NCBI GenBank assembly: GCA_949318235.1
Contig: OX439127.1
Location: forward strand, 26,463,683-26,527,682
Length of the DNA: 64,000 nt
From: Ecdyonurus torrentis
Lineage: Eukaryota; Arthropoda; Insecta; Ephemeroptera; Heptageniidae
Reading direction: 5' to 3'
In this document: in pieces, positions 51,401-64,000 of the stretch
Layout: the number at the start of each line of letters is the position of its first letter
Numbering within the stretch: the stretch's first letter is position 1
Position numbers and translations under genes: made by a program
The notes under the pieces: model-generated
What the model saw: the letters and a program-made list of their open reading frames with translations, nothing else
Databases searched by the model: none
Told to the model about the DNA's origin: nothing

Positions 51401-52848
51401 TGGTTTCTCCCTATCAAATTTTAGCATCATATGTTTATAGTAATAAGGAATGAATATTAATATTTTGATGTGTGATTAGGAGTTTACCAGAGCATCGACG
51501 AATAGTTCGTGTTCGTGGCTCTGTAGTAGACGTAGGCTATGGTGGAGGCTGCTCACCTGCAGTCTTGCTTGTCATGGATCGCCTCACCAGAGATTTGTAC
51601 TGTGGACTAAAAGCAGGAATGTCTTGGCTGGGTAGACTTCAGGTAGCTGTGGATGTTGTTGAAGGGGTTCGCTTCCTCCATGCCCAAGGACTTGTACATA
51701 GGGATATCAAACTCAAAAATGTATTGGTAAGTTTATAATTTTCAATAATTGGGAAGCCCTCCCTCCCTCCCTCCCTCCCTCCCTCCCTCCCTCCCTCCCT
51801 CCCTCCCTCCCTCCCTCCCTCCCTCCCTCCCTCCCTCCCTCCCTCCCTCCCTCCCTCCCTCCCTCCCTCCCTCCCTCCCTCCCTCCCTCCCTCCCTCCCT
51901 CCCTCCCTCCCTCCCTCCCTCCCTCCCTCCCTCCCTCCCTCCCTCCCTCCCTCCCTCCCTCCCTCCCTCCCTCCCTCCCTCCCTCCCTCCCTCCCTCCCT
52001 CCCTCCCTCCCTCCCTCCCTCCCTCCCTCCCTCCCTCCCCACTTTTTTCTCAGACTTTAATCCTTGTTTCATTTCTGATTTCTCTAAACTTTTCCTCTAA
52101 ACCTAAAAATTTTCTCATTTGTTTCAACTTCTAATAATTTTATTTTGGCTGGAAACAAACTTTTGATTGACCTATGTGTGTGTGTGTGGTGATGGTGTTC
52201 TTGGTCTCAATATTTAATATTTATTGATATTTATCTAAAAGTTGGAAATACCATAAAATATTAAGTTGATTTTTCCTACTATTCCAGATATTTAATACTT
52301 TGCATTTTTATTTTAAGCTCGATGATCATCAGAGAGCCAAGCTGACAGATCTTGGATTTTGTATTCCTGAAGCAATGATGTCTGGCAGTATTGTTGGCAC
52401 TCCAATCCACATGGCCCCAGAACTCTTATCAGGTCACTATGATAGCTCTGTGGATGTTTATGCATTGGGCATTCTCCTGTGGTATCTCTGTGCTGGACAT
52501 GTAAGACTTCCTTACGTTTTTGAACAATTTCATAGCAAGGAACAACTTTGGACCAGTGTCATCAAAGGTATAGCAATCAATGTATTAAATTTACTGTACT
52601 AGTACTGTAATTAACGAATTGCAAATTTAACGTTAGGCTTGCGACCAGAACGCCTTCCCCATTTTGATGAAGAATGCTGGCAACTAATGGAGCAATGTTG
52701 GGCAGCAGATCCTGCACACCGACCATTGCTTGGTTATGTTCAACCACAGCTAGAAGCAGTGATGTGCAAGTACCAAGCGACTGAGGTTTCATCTCATGCC
52801 ACCTTGGACCCATTAGAATCAGCTGCTGCTGCCTTGTATCAAACCTAG
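39872..52848 (+). CDS. DSTYK: DSTYK-type dual Ser/Thr and Tyr protein kinase
   Basis: Thirteen exons join in one frame to 813 codons: 39872-39995 (exon from 39766, with 106 bp of 5' UTR), 40083-40288, 43060-43221, 43414-43534, 44062-44171, 44780-45064, 45740-45919, 46117-46320, 49251-49434, 49510-49666, 51480-51726, 52318-52567, 52637-52848. The long N-terminal part is the helical region of this family (about 930 aa in vertebrates), with family blocks such as [14 protein letters not shown] and HAPRLARL. The kinase domain starts near 530: glycine loop GRGQYG (535-540), catalytic Lys 557, HRD 651-653, and DLG at 671-673 in place of DFG, as in DSTYK. It ends with a conserved ECWQLME helix. In vertebrates it acts in stress, FGF-ERK and cell-death signalling. 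Further 5' non-coding exons may lie upstream of 39766. Confidence 0.93.
40599..40700 (-). ncRNA. Hammerhead ribozyme, long stem II (left arm)
   Basis: Mirror image of 41150-41251 on the minus strand: GGCTG, CTGATGA, a stem II region of 73 nt, GAAAC, GCGC, GTC, then CAGCT. See that entry for pairing. The cut would fall between 40604 and 40603. It is antisense to DSTYK. Confidence 0.6.
41150..41251 (+). ncRNA. Hammerhead ribozyme, long stem II (right arm)
   Basis: In order: helix I strand GGCTG, core CTGATGA, 73 nt of stem II, core GAAAC, GCGC, cleavage triplet GTC (cut after 41246), helix I strand CAGCT. Helix I gives five pairs (one G-U). Stem III is the palindrome ACGCGCGU, again suited to dimers. 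Stem II closes with G-C and U-A, then a bulge and two G-C pairs, and its far part forms a long hairpin (TGCATTAATT with AATTAGTGCA). The weaker basal stem II makes this less certain than the family 1 ribozyme. Confidence 0.65.
41950..42396. mobile_element. Foldback MITE
   Basis: The left end CTTGAACAAAAAACTTGT is the exact complement of the right end ACAAGTTTTTTGTTCAAG. Inner arms share AAACATACCTAAAATATCAA / its near-complement and TTTTATGATGTCACAGCTC / its complement. The left part contains an insertion of about 190 bp. Confidence 0.75.
43548..43581. repeat. (CT)n microsatellite at a splice donor
   Basis: CT repeats begin about 12 bp after the DSTYK exon 4 donor. Confidence 0.9.
43655..43795. 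mobile_element. Family 3 fragment
   Basis: GGAGAAAACCAGCAAGGGCC, then AATAATGAAG-like sequence and TTTTGGCAATAAACTCC match one arm of the 28100-29112 element. Only one arm is present. Confidence 0.55.
44455..44600. mobile_element. Family 2-like one-armed relic
   Basis: GAGATTAAAGCATGTTGAAT through GATTCTCTAATTTATTTGG and TTGGGACTTGGGACCAA match the left arm of 21584-21995. Confidence 0.5.
45165..45490. mobile_element. Foldback element in DSTYK intron 6
   Basis: Arms of about 130 bp share GGTCTTTATAAATATAACAT / its near-complement and GTGCTATATTACCAGCTTG / CAAGCTGGCAACATAGCAC. A TTA-rich loop separates them. Confidence 0.75.
45573..45624. repeat. A-run followed by T-run
   Basis: About 36 A then 16 T, a perfect A/T palindrome able to fold back. 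Confidence 0.9.
47105..47470. mobile_element. Foldback element
   Basis: Arms share CCTCCTGATAATGCAATCTC / near-complement ending TTTTCAGGAGG, TTTAATTATTAAC, and ACTTGCTCTCACGATAGCTT / its near-complement. About 120 bp per arm. Confidence 0.7.
47484..48276. mobile_element. Element with AAAGTAGTTTGAAC ends
   Basis: AAAGTAGTTTGAACAAGGTT near 47489 is matched in inverted form by AACCTCGTTCAAACTACTTT near 48258-48277, with a TTATTAA block inside each end. The interior has a CpG-richer patch and the tRNA-like sequence at 48116-48190. It may be a DNA element that captured a SINE. Confidence 0.5.
48116..48190 (+). repeat. tRNA-derived SINE-like head
   Basis: AGCACAGTTGGTAGAGCGCT is close to the D-arm (A box) of tRNA-Lys/Val, followed at the right distance by GAGGGTC and TCGAGACTTGG, a weak B box. 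The D and T stems pair imperfectly, so it is a SINE head or tRNA pseudogene and not a functional tRNA. An A-rich run lies 90 bp downstream. Confidence 0.5.
50095..50190. repeat. (AC)n then (CACAA)n microsatellite
   Basis: A short AC tract followed by about eight CACAA units, a GA-rich stretch after it. Confidence 0.85.
50345..50512. mobile_element. Foldback MITE
   Basis: ACTAAACTTTCTATAGTCTCC / GGAGACTATAGATAGTTCAA-type ends (split by mismatches) and CTCAAATTTAGCACATCTG / near-complement arms of about 70 bp. Confidence 0.65.
50530..50827. mobile_element. Truncated TTAA MITE
   Basis: TTAAAGGCATAGAAAACATG to AGTTATTTATGTAAGTCCCA is the opposite-orientation copy of 39204-39529. It is cut off where the family 1 element at 50830 starts, so the latter inserted later or replaced its end. 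Confidence 0.65.
50830..51425 (+). mobile_element. Family 1 ribozyme element, truncated copy
   Basis: From CAGTCCGTTCTTTCTAGTA to CCTATCAAATTTTAGCATCA this is about 590 bp matching the complement of 23592-24203 with few differences. It contains the ribozyme at 51101-51141 and the AT-rich stem. The unit start (TTTGTCCATACCGCG) is missing and no 14-bp duplication is visible. Confidence 0.8.
51101..51141 (+). ncRNA. Hammerhead ribozyme (family 1)
   Basis: GTTACA, CTGATGA, GCC, eight-base loop, GGC, GAAAC, GTT, TGTAAC in that order. Helix I pairs six of six, stem II three of three, and all conserved core bases are present. The cleavage triplet is GUU (cut after 51135; GUU is an allowed but less common NUH). 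Stem III exists only as the palindrome ACGU, so two copies would have to pair. It lies on the sense strand in DSTYK intron 10. Confidence 0.82.
51757..52039. repeat. (CCCT)n microsatellite, about 283 bp
   Basis: About 70 uninterrupted CCCT units start 30 bp after the DSTYK exon 11 donor. The complementary strand is (AGGG)n, a sequence able to form G-quadruplexes. Its open frames in both strands are artefacts of the repeat. Confidence 0.98.
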
Positions 52849-55493
52849 TCTCACTATGTCTATGTTGCATATTCTCTTGCATTATAGCATTAAATTGTAA
52901 AAACACTGTTGTTTACACTGGTTTGCAAGTCACATCATTCTTACCATTGCCTCACCCACTAACTCAAGGCCACCAGCTGTTTTGGTGATTAAATTTAACA
53001 ACACTTGGCCTCCTGTAGTCGCTGTTGTGTTCTATGTGTTCCCTTCCTCACTGAAATCTATGTGTTTAAAGTGAGGCATTTGATCTGCAAGTAAAAAAAA
53101 CTCATTATGTAAATAGTTTTGAATAGTCTTAATGTAATAATCATTCATTAAAGCATCCTCATATATTTTTAATACATATTTATCTGTTCAGTGTTCTAAC
53201 ATAGACAAAATGTAAACTCTTGACATGACTGTTTAGGTCTCTTCCATTTCAATGGCTGTACAGGTTAGGATAAAGGTGTATCAAAGTAGCTATTTTGCAC
53301 CGTCTCAATGTCTGAATTTGTGTTGTGCAGCCAATAGTAATATTATATATTTCCTATAGAAAAACCTGACCTGTAGCATTGAAGTCTTCTGAGCATTTTC
53401 TAATATATTGTGGTACCACTATAATGTCCAATGTCTACTTGATCTAGTTTTTTTTTTTTTTTTTTCCAGCTCGATCCAAAATTTTGAATATTTTCATTTC
53501 AGTTCATTGTACATATATAAGACTTAAGTGCCAAGGATAGTGGGAGGGTATATCTGTCAGGGCTAGAAGAGAGGAAATGCTTGTCCAATAATGTCAATAT
53601 ATGAATAATATTTAAAAGTTCCATTGTAATGTACAGCTCAATTTTAATTCCATATTGTGCTAGTTAAAACCTGTGATATGATAGGATTATAATTATATGT
53701 CTCAATTTTCCATGTTCTCAACAACTGTTGAATCATTTTAAATAAAAGAAATAATATTCAAATTCCATATTTCATCTTGAGGCCCAAAGTTCTATCATTA
53801 TAGTTTTAGATTTATTTTATAATTGTTAATTCTGACCGACCAAGAGTTAAAATAATTTGTGCTTTTATAGTTAAGTATATAACAATTAGAATAAGTTCAT
53901 TATTCTGTCCTTAACCTTATTTAATTTTGTAATATTTTGTATTCATAATGTTTTATAGTCATTTGCATTTCATGTACTATAATTGTTGGTCATTCCTATA
54001 TACTCTGATACAATTAAAATAAAAATATTTATATAAAAGATGATGCTCATATAGTTATAGACGTAGCAGTAGGTCTAATTTAGTTATACACTTTTATATC
54101 GCCTTCATAAATGAAAAATTGTTAGCTGTGTATGAATTCTACTTCTTTTTTTTTTAATAAATTTATTATTTCCTTAATTTAAAAGGTTTTAAGGTGAAAC
54201 CATATCCATTTTAAAAACAAGCTCAACCAAAATGGTGGAACATATTTTGTAACATTGATTTTGTCTTGAATGGGTGCAAAAAAAATTTTAATATTCAGAA
54301 TTTAAGATGGACTTGATAATGCAGTTTCTTGGACTGTCGTTTTCAAAGCTCTACTTACTGGTGATTAAAAAGTACCCCCACTCCACATCTTGATACTTCG
54401 TACATAATAAATAGTTTAAAATGCTTGAAACCCCTAATGCTCTGGATCTGGAGCCTTGTAGTTGTATTACCATTTGTGCGGCTTATGAAAGTATCTGGCT
54501 CCAGGCTAAAAGTGTTTACATGATACTGCATCAAAATTTTATTCTTCAATTTTTAACAAGCTATTCAACATTAAAAATGTTTGGTTTTGCCAGTTCTATT
54601 TACACTTTCATGCCACTTTTAACTGTAAAATATAAAGTGGTTAGAAAGATATATATAGGCCCTATATATATTTATATAGTGGTTTCATCTGGAAACACCA
54701 ACAACTTTTTATTGTTATATATTTGGGGGGGGGGGGGGGGGGGATGTTTCGACTTTATTATTTATTTTTAAGGACTTGAAACAATGATTTGTGCTGGAAG
54801 TATGTGTTACACTGCTTCTACTATAACAATTATGTATCTTCAAAATCTCCCCCCCCCCCCCCCCCCACACACACACTATCCTTTAAACCTGCAGTGATAT
54901 GATGAAATGATCTTTAACTAAATTTTAAAAGTAGGATTACCAGTAAGTAAAATATGTATTTTGCATTGCTTTTTAGAGTATATAATTGCATTGTGATGCA
55001 AGAGTGGATATAACATTTAAGTTTATGTATATTTTTTATTGGATGGAAGTCTATCCTTGCAATTATACAACTGATAACATTAATACTACAGAGTTTTATT
55101 TATTGATATGTATTTTTTATTTGTTATCATTTAAAAAAAAAATACTGTGTTCTATTTTTCTCTGCCAATAATTTTGAAACAAATTCTCACATGACATATT
55201 ATTATTATAATAATATGTTAAAATATCAAACAATATGCCGTATATAAGTTTTCCATCTTTCTAACCTAATTTTAATTGTCAATTAAACTAATTAAACTTC
55301 GAAAAAGGTAAAGAAATATATATAATTCCGTTTTTGGATCTTTGTTGCTGCTAATTTCTGAAATTGACTATAACTTTGGTCAGTTTATAATACTAAAATA
55401 TGTGCCAGCTAGGGAAGTGCTATATAGTTATAAATATAGGAGTCCTATGTCCTGGCTGCCTCTCTTTCACTACGATTTTGGTTATTGACTAAT
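52849..55493. other. DSTYK 3' flank; no second gene seen
   Basis: Probably begins with the DSTYK 3' UTR. AATAAA hexamers at 53741-53746 and 54018-54023 are candidates for its poly(A) signal. Further on are a G-run (54724-54743), a C-run (54849-54866) and AT-rich DNA. Confidence 0.5.
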
Positions 55494-56160
55494 AAAGGAA
55501 CAACTGTTTTGAAGCCAACTATATAGAGTGCGTATATGTTTACTCTAAAAAGCGGAAAAGGAAGTGCCGGAAAGAGGAAACCACGTGACAGTAAAAGTGG
55601 GAGAAAAGTTGGTGACAGAGCAAGCTATAGGCCTGCGCCTCCCACTTTTACCGTCACGTGGTTTTCTCTTCCGGCACTCTTCCTTTTATTTCGCCTTTTG
55701 AGTAAACATAAGCAGTCACGCACTCTATACATATAGGGTGGTTTCATTCATGTTAAAGTCGACGTCATAAGTGAGTACTAAATAACATTGGCCGGTATAG
55801 GAAAATGGCACATTTTGCCAGTTTAAAAATACTTCGCGATTTTTTTAGAGCATTGATGCTATTAATTAACAGGTTGAATTAGTACCTCAAGTATGCAAGA
55901 AAAATAATAATGACCAAAAAAACAGCTAATTTCCAAAGAAAATAGCCAAAAACTGCGTTTGTCCTATACTGAGCAATGTTATTCATTTTGCTCAAGAAGA
56001 GCATCGAAAAGCTCTCAGAAATGACGTCATGCGTACACACCCTATAAGCAATTTCACTCATATCCGCTTCCATTTTGACATACTGCGCATGCGTAGTAAG
56101 TGGAAGCGGGTGTGACCGTGTGACTGAAAATGAGCTTCAAATCAGTTGTTCCTTTATTTG
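55494..56160. mobile_element. MITE with AAAGGAACAACTG ends and nested hairpin
   Basis: The left end AAAGGAACAACTGTTTTGAAG is mirrored by the right end CAGTTGTTCCTTTATT. A complete small copy of the same family is at 62351-62495. A separate hairpin (55527-55737) is nested inside. Confidence 0.75.
55527..55737. mobile_element. Nested hairpin element
   Basis: Arms of about 95 bp: AGAGTGCGTATATGTTTACTC..., CACGTGACAGTAAAAGTGGGAG and their near-complements around a CAAGCTATAGGCCTGCGCC centre (each quoted in part). Few mismatches. Confidence 0.8.
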
Positions 56161-56354
56161 TCGATATATTGGTGCAATCTTAAATTTTCCAATGCTATCC
56201 TCCTCGTAGAATATGAAGAAACTCAAAAATAACCCACAAATAATGAAAACAAAAATATATATAAATATAAAATTGTTTTTGCAGATCATGTATGTACAAA
56301 AATTATTGAAAAATGTATTGAAATAATAAAGATTTGAAAAGGTAGCGCGGTCCG

Positions 56355-56520
56355 CCCCCCCCCCCCCCCTTTATTTATTTATTATTATTATTTTTTCAGT
56401 TTTACCGCGATCTTTTGCTTGACTCATTTATTTGACGTTTTTTACCTCTATCCGCACCCCCACCAGCCCCCAACCCCCCACCAGCCCCCTCTGCACCCCC
56501 CCCCCCCCCCCTCTGCACCC
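56355..56520. repeat. C-rich low-complexity tract
   Basis: C-runs at 56355-56370 and 56494-56511 with CACCCCC-type units between; a proline-rich frame across it is an artefact. Confidence 0.8.
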
Positions 56521-56649
56521 CTGCACTATGACCTGACTATGCCCGCCCATCAACAACAAACCAAGACAAGTGGGCAACTGCTGGCAACTTGGCACAGGCG
56601 CCCAGACTACCGCACAGCTAGCGCAGATTTGGCAACTGAGCTAGCTGGT

Positions 56650-57048
56650 GTATAGTAGCTAAATAGGTAGTAAGGTCACCGCATTCTTCTTATGCAGGGG
56701 GTTCAGGGGAGGGGAAAACCAAATTTTCTAGGCCTATGATTGGCGTGGAGAGAAAACCGCTTTTGCGGAGATGCCCGAAGTCACTTCGACAGCCAATCTT
56801 AGCGGCGGATTACAACGTCTCAGAAAATCATTAATTAATAATACTAATCAACTCAGGTGGATATTCATAGATTTGAAAACAATAGCTGATTTGTTTAGAC
56901 ATGCCGTGATATGTTTTTTATGTTCTCACAATTCGTATTAGTTGCGCTATGATTTATTAAAATGACCCCTTTTAACATGGGTTTAGATAGGAAGGTGTGA
57001 AGCAAAAAACCGCTTTTGGTGAATCGACTGTACTACCTTTTTAGTTAC
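56650..57048. mobile_element. 400-bp MITE at ARF promoter
   Basis: Opposite-orientation copy of 34928-35330. It contains GATGCCCGAAGTCACTTCG and CCCCTTTTAACATGGGTTTA and ends CTGTACTACCTTTTTAGTTA, about 185 bp before the ARF ATG. In both genes the CTGTACTACCT end faces the coding start. Confidence 0.75.
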
Positions 57049-57232
57049 TTACTATAGCTGGTGGCAGAAGCCGTGCTGTGTTATACGTCACAGACGATAC
57101 GTCTCATAGTAGTCATAGTGAAGTCATATGTGTATTGCAGAATAAACTGACAAAGACGTGGCAAAATAACTCTTATTTGCAATTATTTTAGCTTGATTAG
57201 CACTACATCAATTCATTTAATTGAAAGAAATA
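57049..57232 (+). promoter_or_regulatory. Likely ARF promoter and 5' UTR
   Basis: The sequence between the MITE and the ATG. It includes a short GC-richer stretch and TACGTCACAGACGATACGTC, which contains a CRE-like TACGTCA. No TATA box is evident and the transcription start cannot be set. Confidence 0.35.
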
Positions 57233-61524
<4,292 letters not shown>

Positions 61525-62344
61525 TGTGTTAGTGTGTGATCAAGTGTTTGCTGCTACATCTTGCTGCATTGGTGGTAAAACAATTCACACTAGCAATCAT
61601 AAACACTATCTCTGTTATCATGTAATCAAATCAATACAAACAGCTCATTTTTTGATCAGAAAAGAAGGGGGGGGGGGGAAAAAAAAGTAAAATCTCATGT
61701 TTACCAAAATAAAATTTATGTATATTTTTTTTATGATGTAATATCAGAACTGTAAATTGTTTAATTAATTTAATTGTTATGCATTTTGTTTACTCATAAA
61801 TAGTTAAAAATTTGTGGGAGCTATTATTATGTATGTGTGTGTTATATATTTCCGTATAAATGTTTTAATATGTAAATGTCATTGTTGAGGTTGTTTCCAA
61901 GCTTAACTATATTATAGATTCGTTGTTGTGGCTCTTAAAGGTGGTGTGGGTTGTCAATGAGAACCCAACATTCACTGTTATAATTAAACACTAGCCAAGA
62001 ATCTAAGTGTTTATCAGAGTTAATTATTATTATTATTATTATTATTTTTTTTTTTTTTTTTTGCCTGCAAACAATTTTGCAGCACTTATTCAATACTATC
62101 GCATCAAAATAGATTTAGCCAAAAGGCTGGTTCAAATAAATTTTTACCATCAGTCACCACCTTCTCCTTTATCCCTCAGATATTAAACATGGATTTCAGT
62201 CTACAAATTCAAGTATTTATACTCTGTGTAATTCAAATTTGTTGTATTTAATCAGTCTTTTAATTTCTATTTGATTGGACCCTGTGTAGTGGTTACAGCC
62301 TTTTTCATTTGATCCTAGCTAGACCTAAATATGTCAAGTTTATT
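61525..62344. other. ARF 3' UTR and flank
   Basis: AT-rich with a G-run (61667-61678) and an ATT/T-run near 62023-62062. No second gene. Confidence 0.55.
61708..61713 (+). terminator. Candidate ARF poly(A) signal
   Basis: AATAAA 184 bp after the stop codon, the first good hexamer downstream. Later ones exist, so a longer UTR is possible. Confidence 0.45.
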
Positions 62345-62350
62345 GACTAA

Positions 62351-62495
62351 TAAAGGAACAACTGTTTTAAGGCCAACTATAAGTGATTTTGCTCACATCC
62401 ACTTCCTCAACGTTCTGCGCATGTGTAGTAAGTAGTAACGGAACCAGATGTGACCGAAATCGCTTATAGTCCGCTTCAAAACAGTTGTTCCTTCA
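62351..62495. mobile_element. Small MITE with AAAGGAACAACTG ends
   Basis: AAAGGAACAACTGTTTTAAGG at the left, TTCAAAACAGTTGTTCCTT at the right (each matches the 55494-56160 element). Internal shared block: CTGCGCATG-GTAGTAAGT and a TGTGACCG tail. Confidence 0.8.
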
Positions 62496-62692
62496 CTATT
62501 CAGTCCACTGTTGGGTAGATGCTCAATGTGGAGAACAATCAGACAGACAAGATAAAGCAGCTTTTGTCAAGTTATCTAAACACACCAATAACAATTGTAA
62601 AATTAAAAAAGTTTGTTTCAAAACGATGACAAAACAGTTCAATTTTTTGTTTGAACGGTATTGCCAAAATAAATAAAATTCAAATTAACAAC

Positions 62693-62694
<2 letters not shown>

Positions 62695-62755
<61 letters not shown>
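62695..62755. repeat. (TA)n microsatellite
   Basis: About 60 bp of TA repeats. Confidence 0.95.
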
Positions 62756-62761
<6 letters not shown>

Positions 62762-64000
62762 TTTATTATTATGCTGTTGATTTTCTGTGTCTAGAATCAA
62801 AATTGCAGGGGTTTGCTCTATCCACAGTTAAGGATATCGCATCTTATCAGTTATCACATTGAAACATTTTAAGTGGCATTATCACAAGCACGGCAAGTGT
62901 TTCTTCTACACAGAGATTACAGCAGTACAAAAAACACTTGCCATGAGTTTTATAACTCCACTTAAAATATTTTGACACAATAGACACGATATACATGCTT
63001 TTGCATTATCCCCTGATGCCCTTTTTTTATTTATTTTTTTTCCCCCATTATAATTTCCCTTTCCTGAAGTTGCTATTTTGTATTAATTTTAGTTGCATGA
63101 GTTGCTTGCTCCAACACTAACTAAAAATACATTTTATTTTTATGTTTAACATGAAAAGCTAAATATCAATAATATTTATCTTAACCAAATTTACTGCAAA
63201 TAAATTATCACTTACAAGGCAAATCAAATATATATTACCGGTAATGTGTATATATTTTTTCATTGCTGAGACTGCATGTGTTTGCAGAATGCAATGAGAT
63301 GCTGCAACAATATTTTGTCCACTCACAGGCTGGTTCAAGAACTTGGTCTCTCAGTGTTAGTAAAACACTGTACTGCGATAACTACTGTGTATCCTATGCT
63401 CTGGATATCAAGACAATGTGTTGGAGCAGCAGTCTTGCATCCTATTTCAATATTTATATCATACATTTTGTCTCGTTTGGCTTTTTGCACTATATTTTAA
63501 TTTTATGTTGAGCACACAGTTGCAATATATTATGTTAGAGAAACTTTTAATTTGCATGTCATATAATATTGTTCTGGCAGCAGGTCATTAGTAAATTCTA
63601 TAAACCATCTAGAAGATTTTAAATATATGTTTCTCCTTCCACATTCCTATATATGTGATGCTGCCTTATTGATTTGCTGAGTAACGGTTATTCTTAGATT
63701 TATATAGTTTATAATTTAATGATTTTGAAAAATAAATTTATATATGTATAAAAAAAGAAGAAAAAAGAGTGTTATTAACGCATTTTAGTATTTTCCTTCA
63801 TTTTGTCAAGTATGTTGTTACTTACTGTAAGGATTAAGAAATTTATTATATTGAACTACTGATGAATGGATGCTGTGTTTCATGTGTCTGTGTATAGTCC
63901 AATCTTGAATTGACTTTCAAGGTGCAAAATTGGTGTTCCGAACTTTGTAAATTTGATCCGAAAACATTAGGTCAGTTTCTCAAATTTGCCAATTCCACCC
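62756..64000. other. No gene seen at right edge
   Basis: A small hairpin at 62875-62965 (AAGTGGCATTATCACAAGCA... with AACTCCACTT). An open stretch at 63263-63511 follows a TTTGCAG acceptor-like site, but no domain is recognisable and composition gives no support. The rest is AT-rich. Confidence 0.4.

Noticed and set aside
51713..52072. Long open frames of Gly-Gly-Arg-Glu or Pro-Ser-Leu-Pro repeats
   Set aside because: Pure translation of the CCCT/AGGG microsatellite inside an intron.
63263..63511. Possible exon after TTTGCAG near the right edge
   Set aside because: No recognisable domain, two frames equally open and no donor with a matching partner.
63860..63890. CTGATGAATGG as a hammerhead core
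   Set aside because: No GAAAC segment or helix I partner at a workable distance.

Overview
This is AT-rich nuclear DNA from an invertebrate animal. Three spliced genes with consensus GT-AG introns, very abundant microsatellites and dozens of inverted-repeat elements show this. The species cannot be named from the sequence; gene content (KDM7, DSTYK, ARF) and tRNA-Lys/Val-like and Penelope-like repeats fit many marine invertebrates or arthropods.

Layout. 1-19.6 kb: no recognisable intact gene, only a decayed mariner-type transposase, many foldback elements and a 3.4-kb palindrome (9784-13189). 19.6-34.8 kb, minus strand: a 17-exon KDM7/PHF8-type histone demethylase (PHD finger plus JmjC, 849 aa). 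34.8-39.8 kb: divergent intergenic space filled with repeats. 39.8-52.8 kb, plus strand: a 13-exon DSTYK-type dual-specificity kinase (813 aa). 52.8-57.2 kb: intergenic repeats. 57.2-61.5 kb, plus strand: a 5-exon class II ARF GTPase (180 aa, ARF4/5-like). 61.5-64 kb: 3' flank and repeats. Reading frames were followed across every junction of all three genes and close without a break. The genes act in unrelated processes (chromatin, signalling, vesicle traffic); I see no functional cluster.

The most interesting signal is in the introns. Several repeat families contain sequences that fold as hammerhead ribozymes: 23890-23930 (-), 40599-40700 (-), 41150-41251 (+), 51101-51141 (+) and 61035-61079 (+). 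Each has the CUGAUGA and GAAAC core pieces, a helix I that pairs exactly at the junction, and a minimal palindromic stem III as in dimeric type I ribozymes. Four related foldback insertions are each flanked by a direct repeat of exactly 14 bp. Their arms and tails look like tandem plus inverted copies of one unit. This suggests non-autonomous Penelope-like elements or animal retrozymes. The three copies not in a hairpin pair are all in sense orientation to the host gene, so they could cut its pre-mRNA. No reverse transcriptase for these elements is present in the window.
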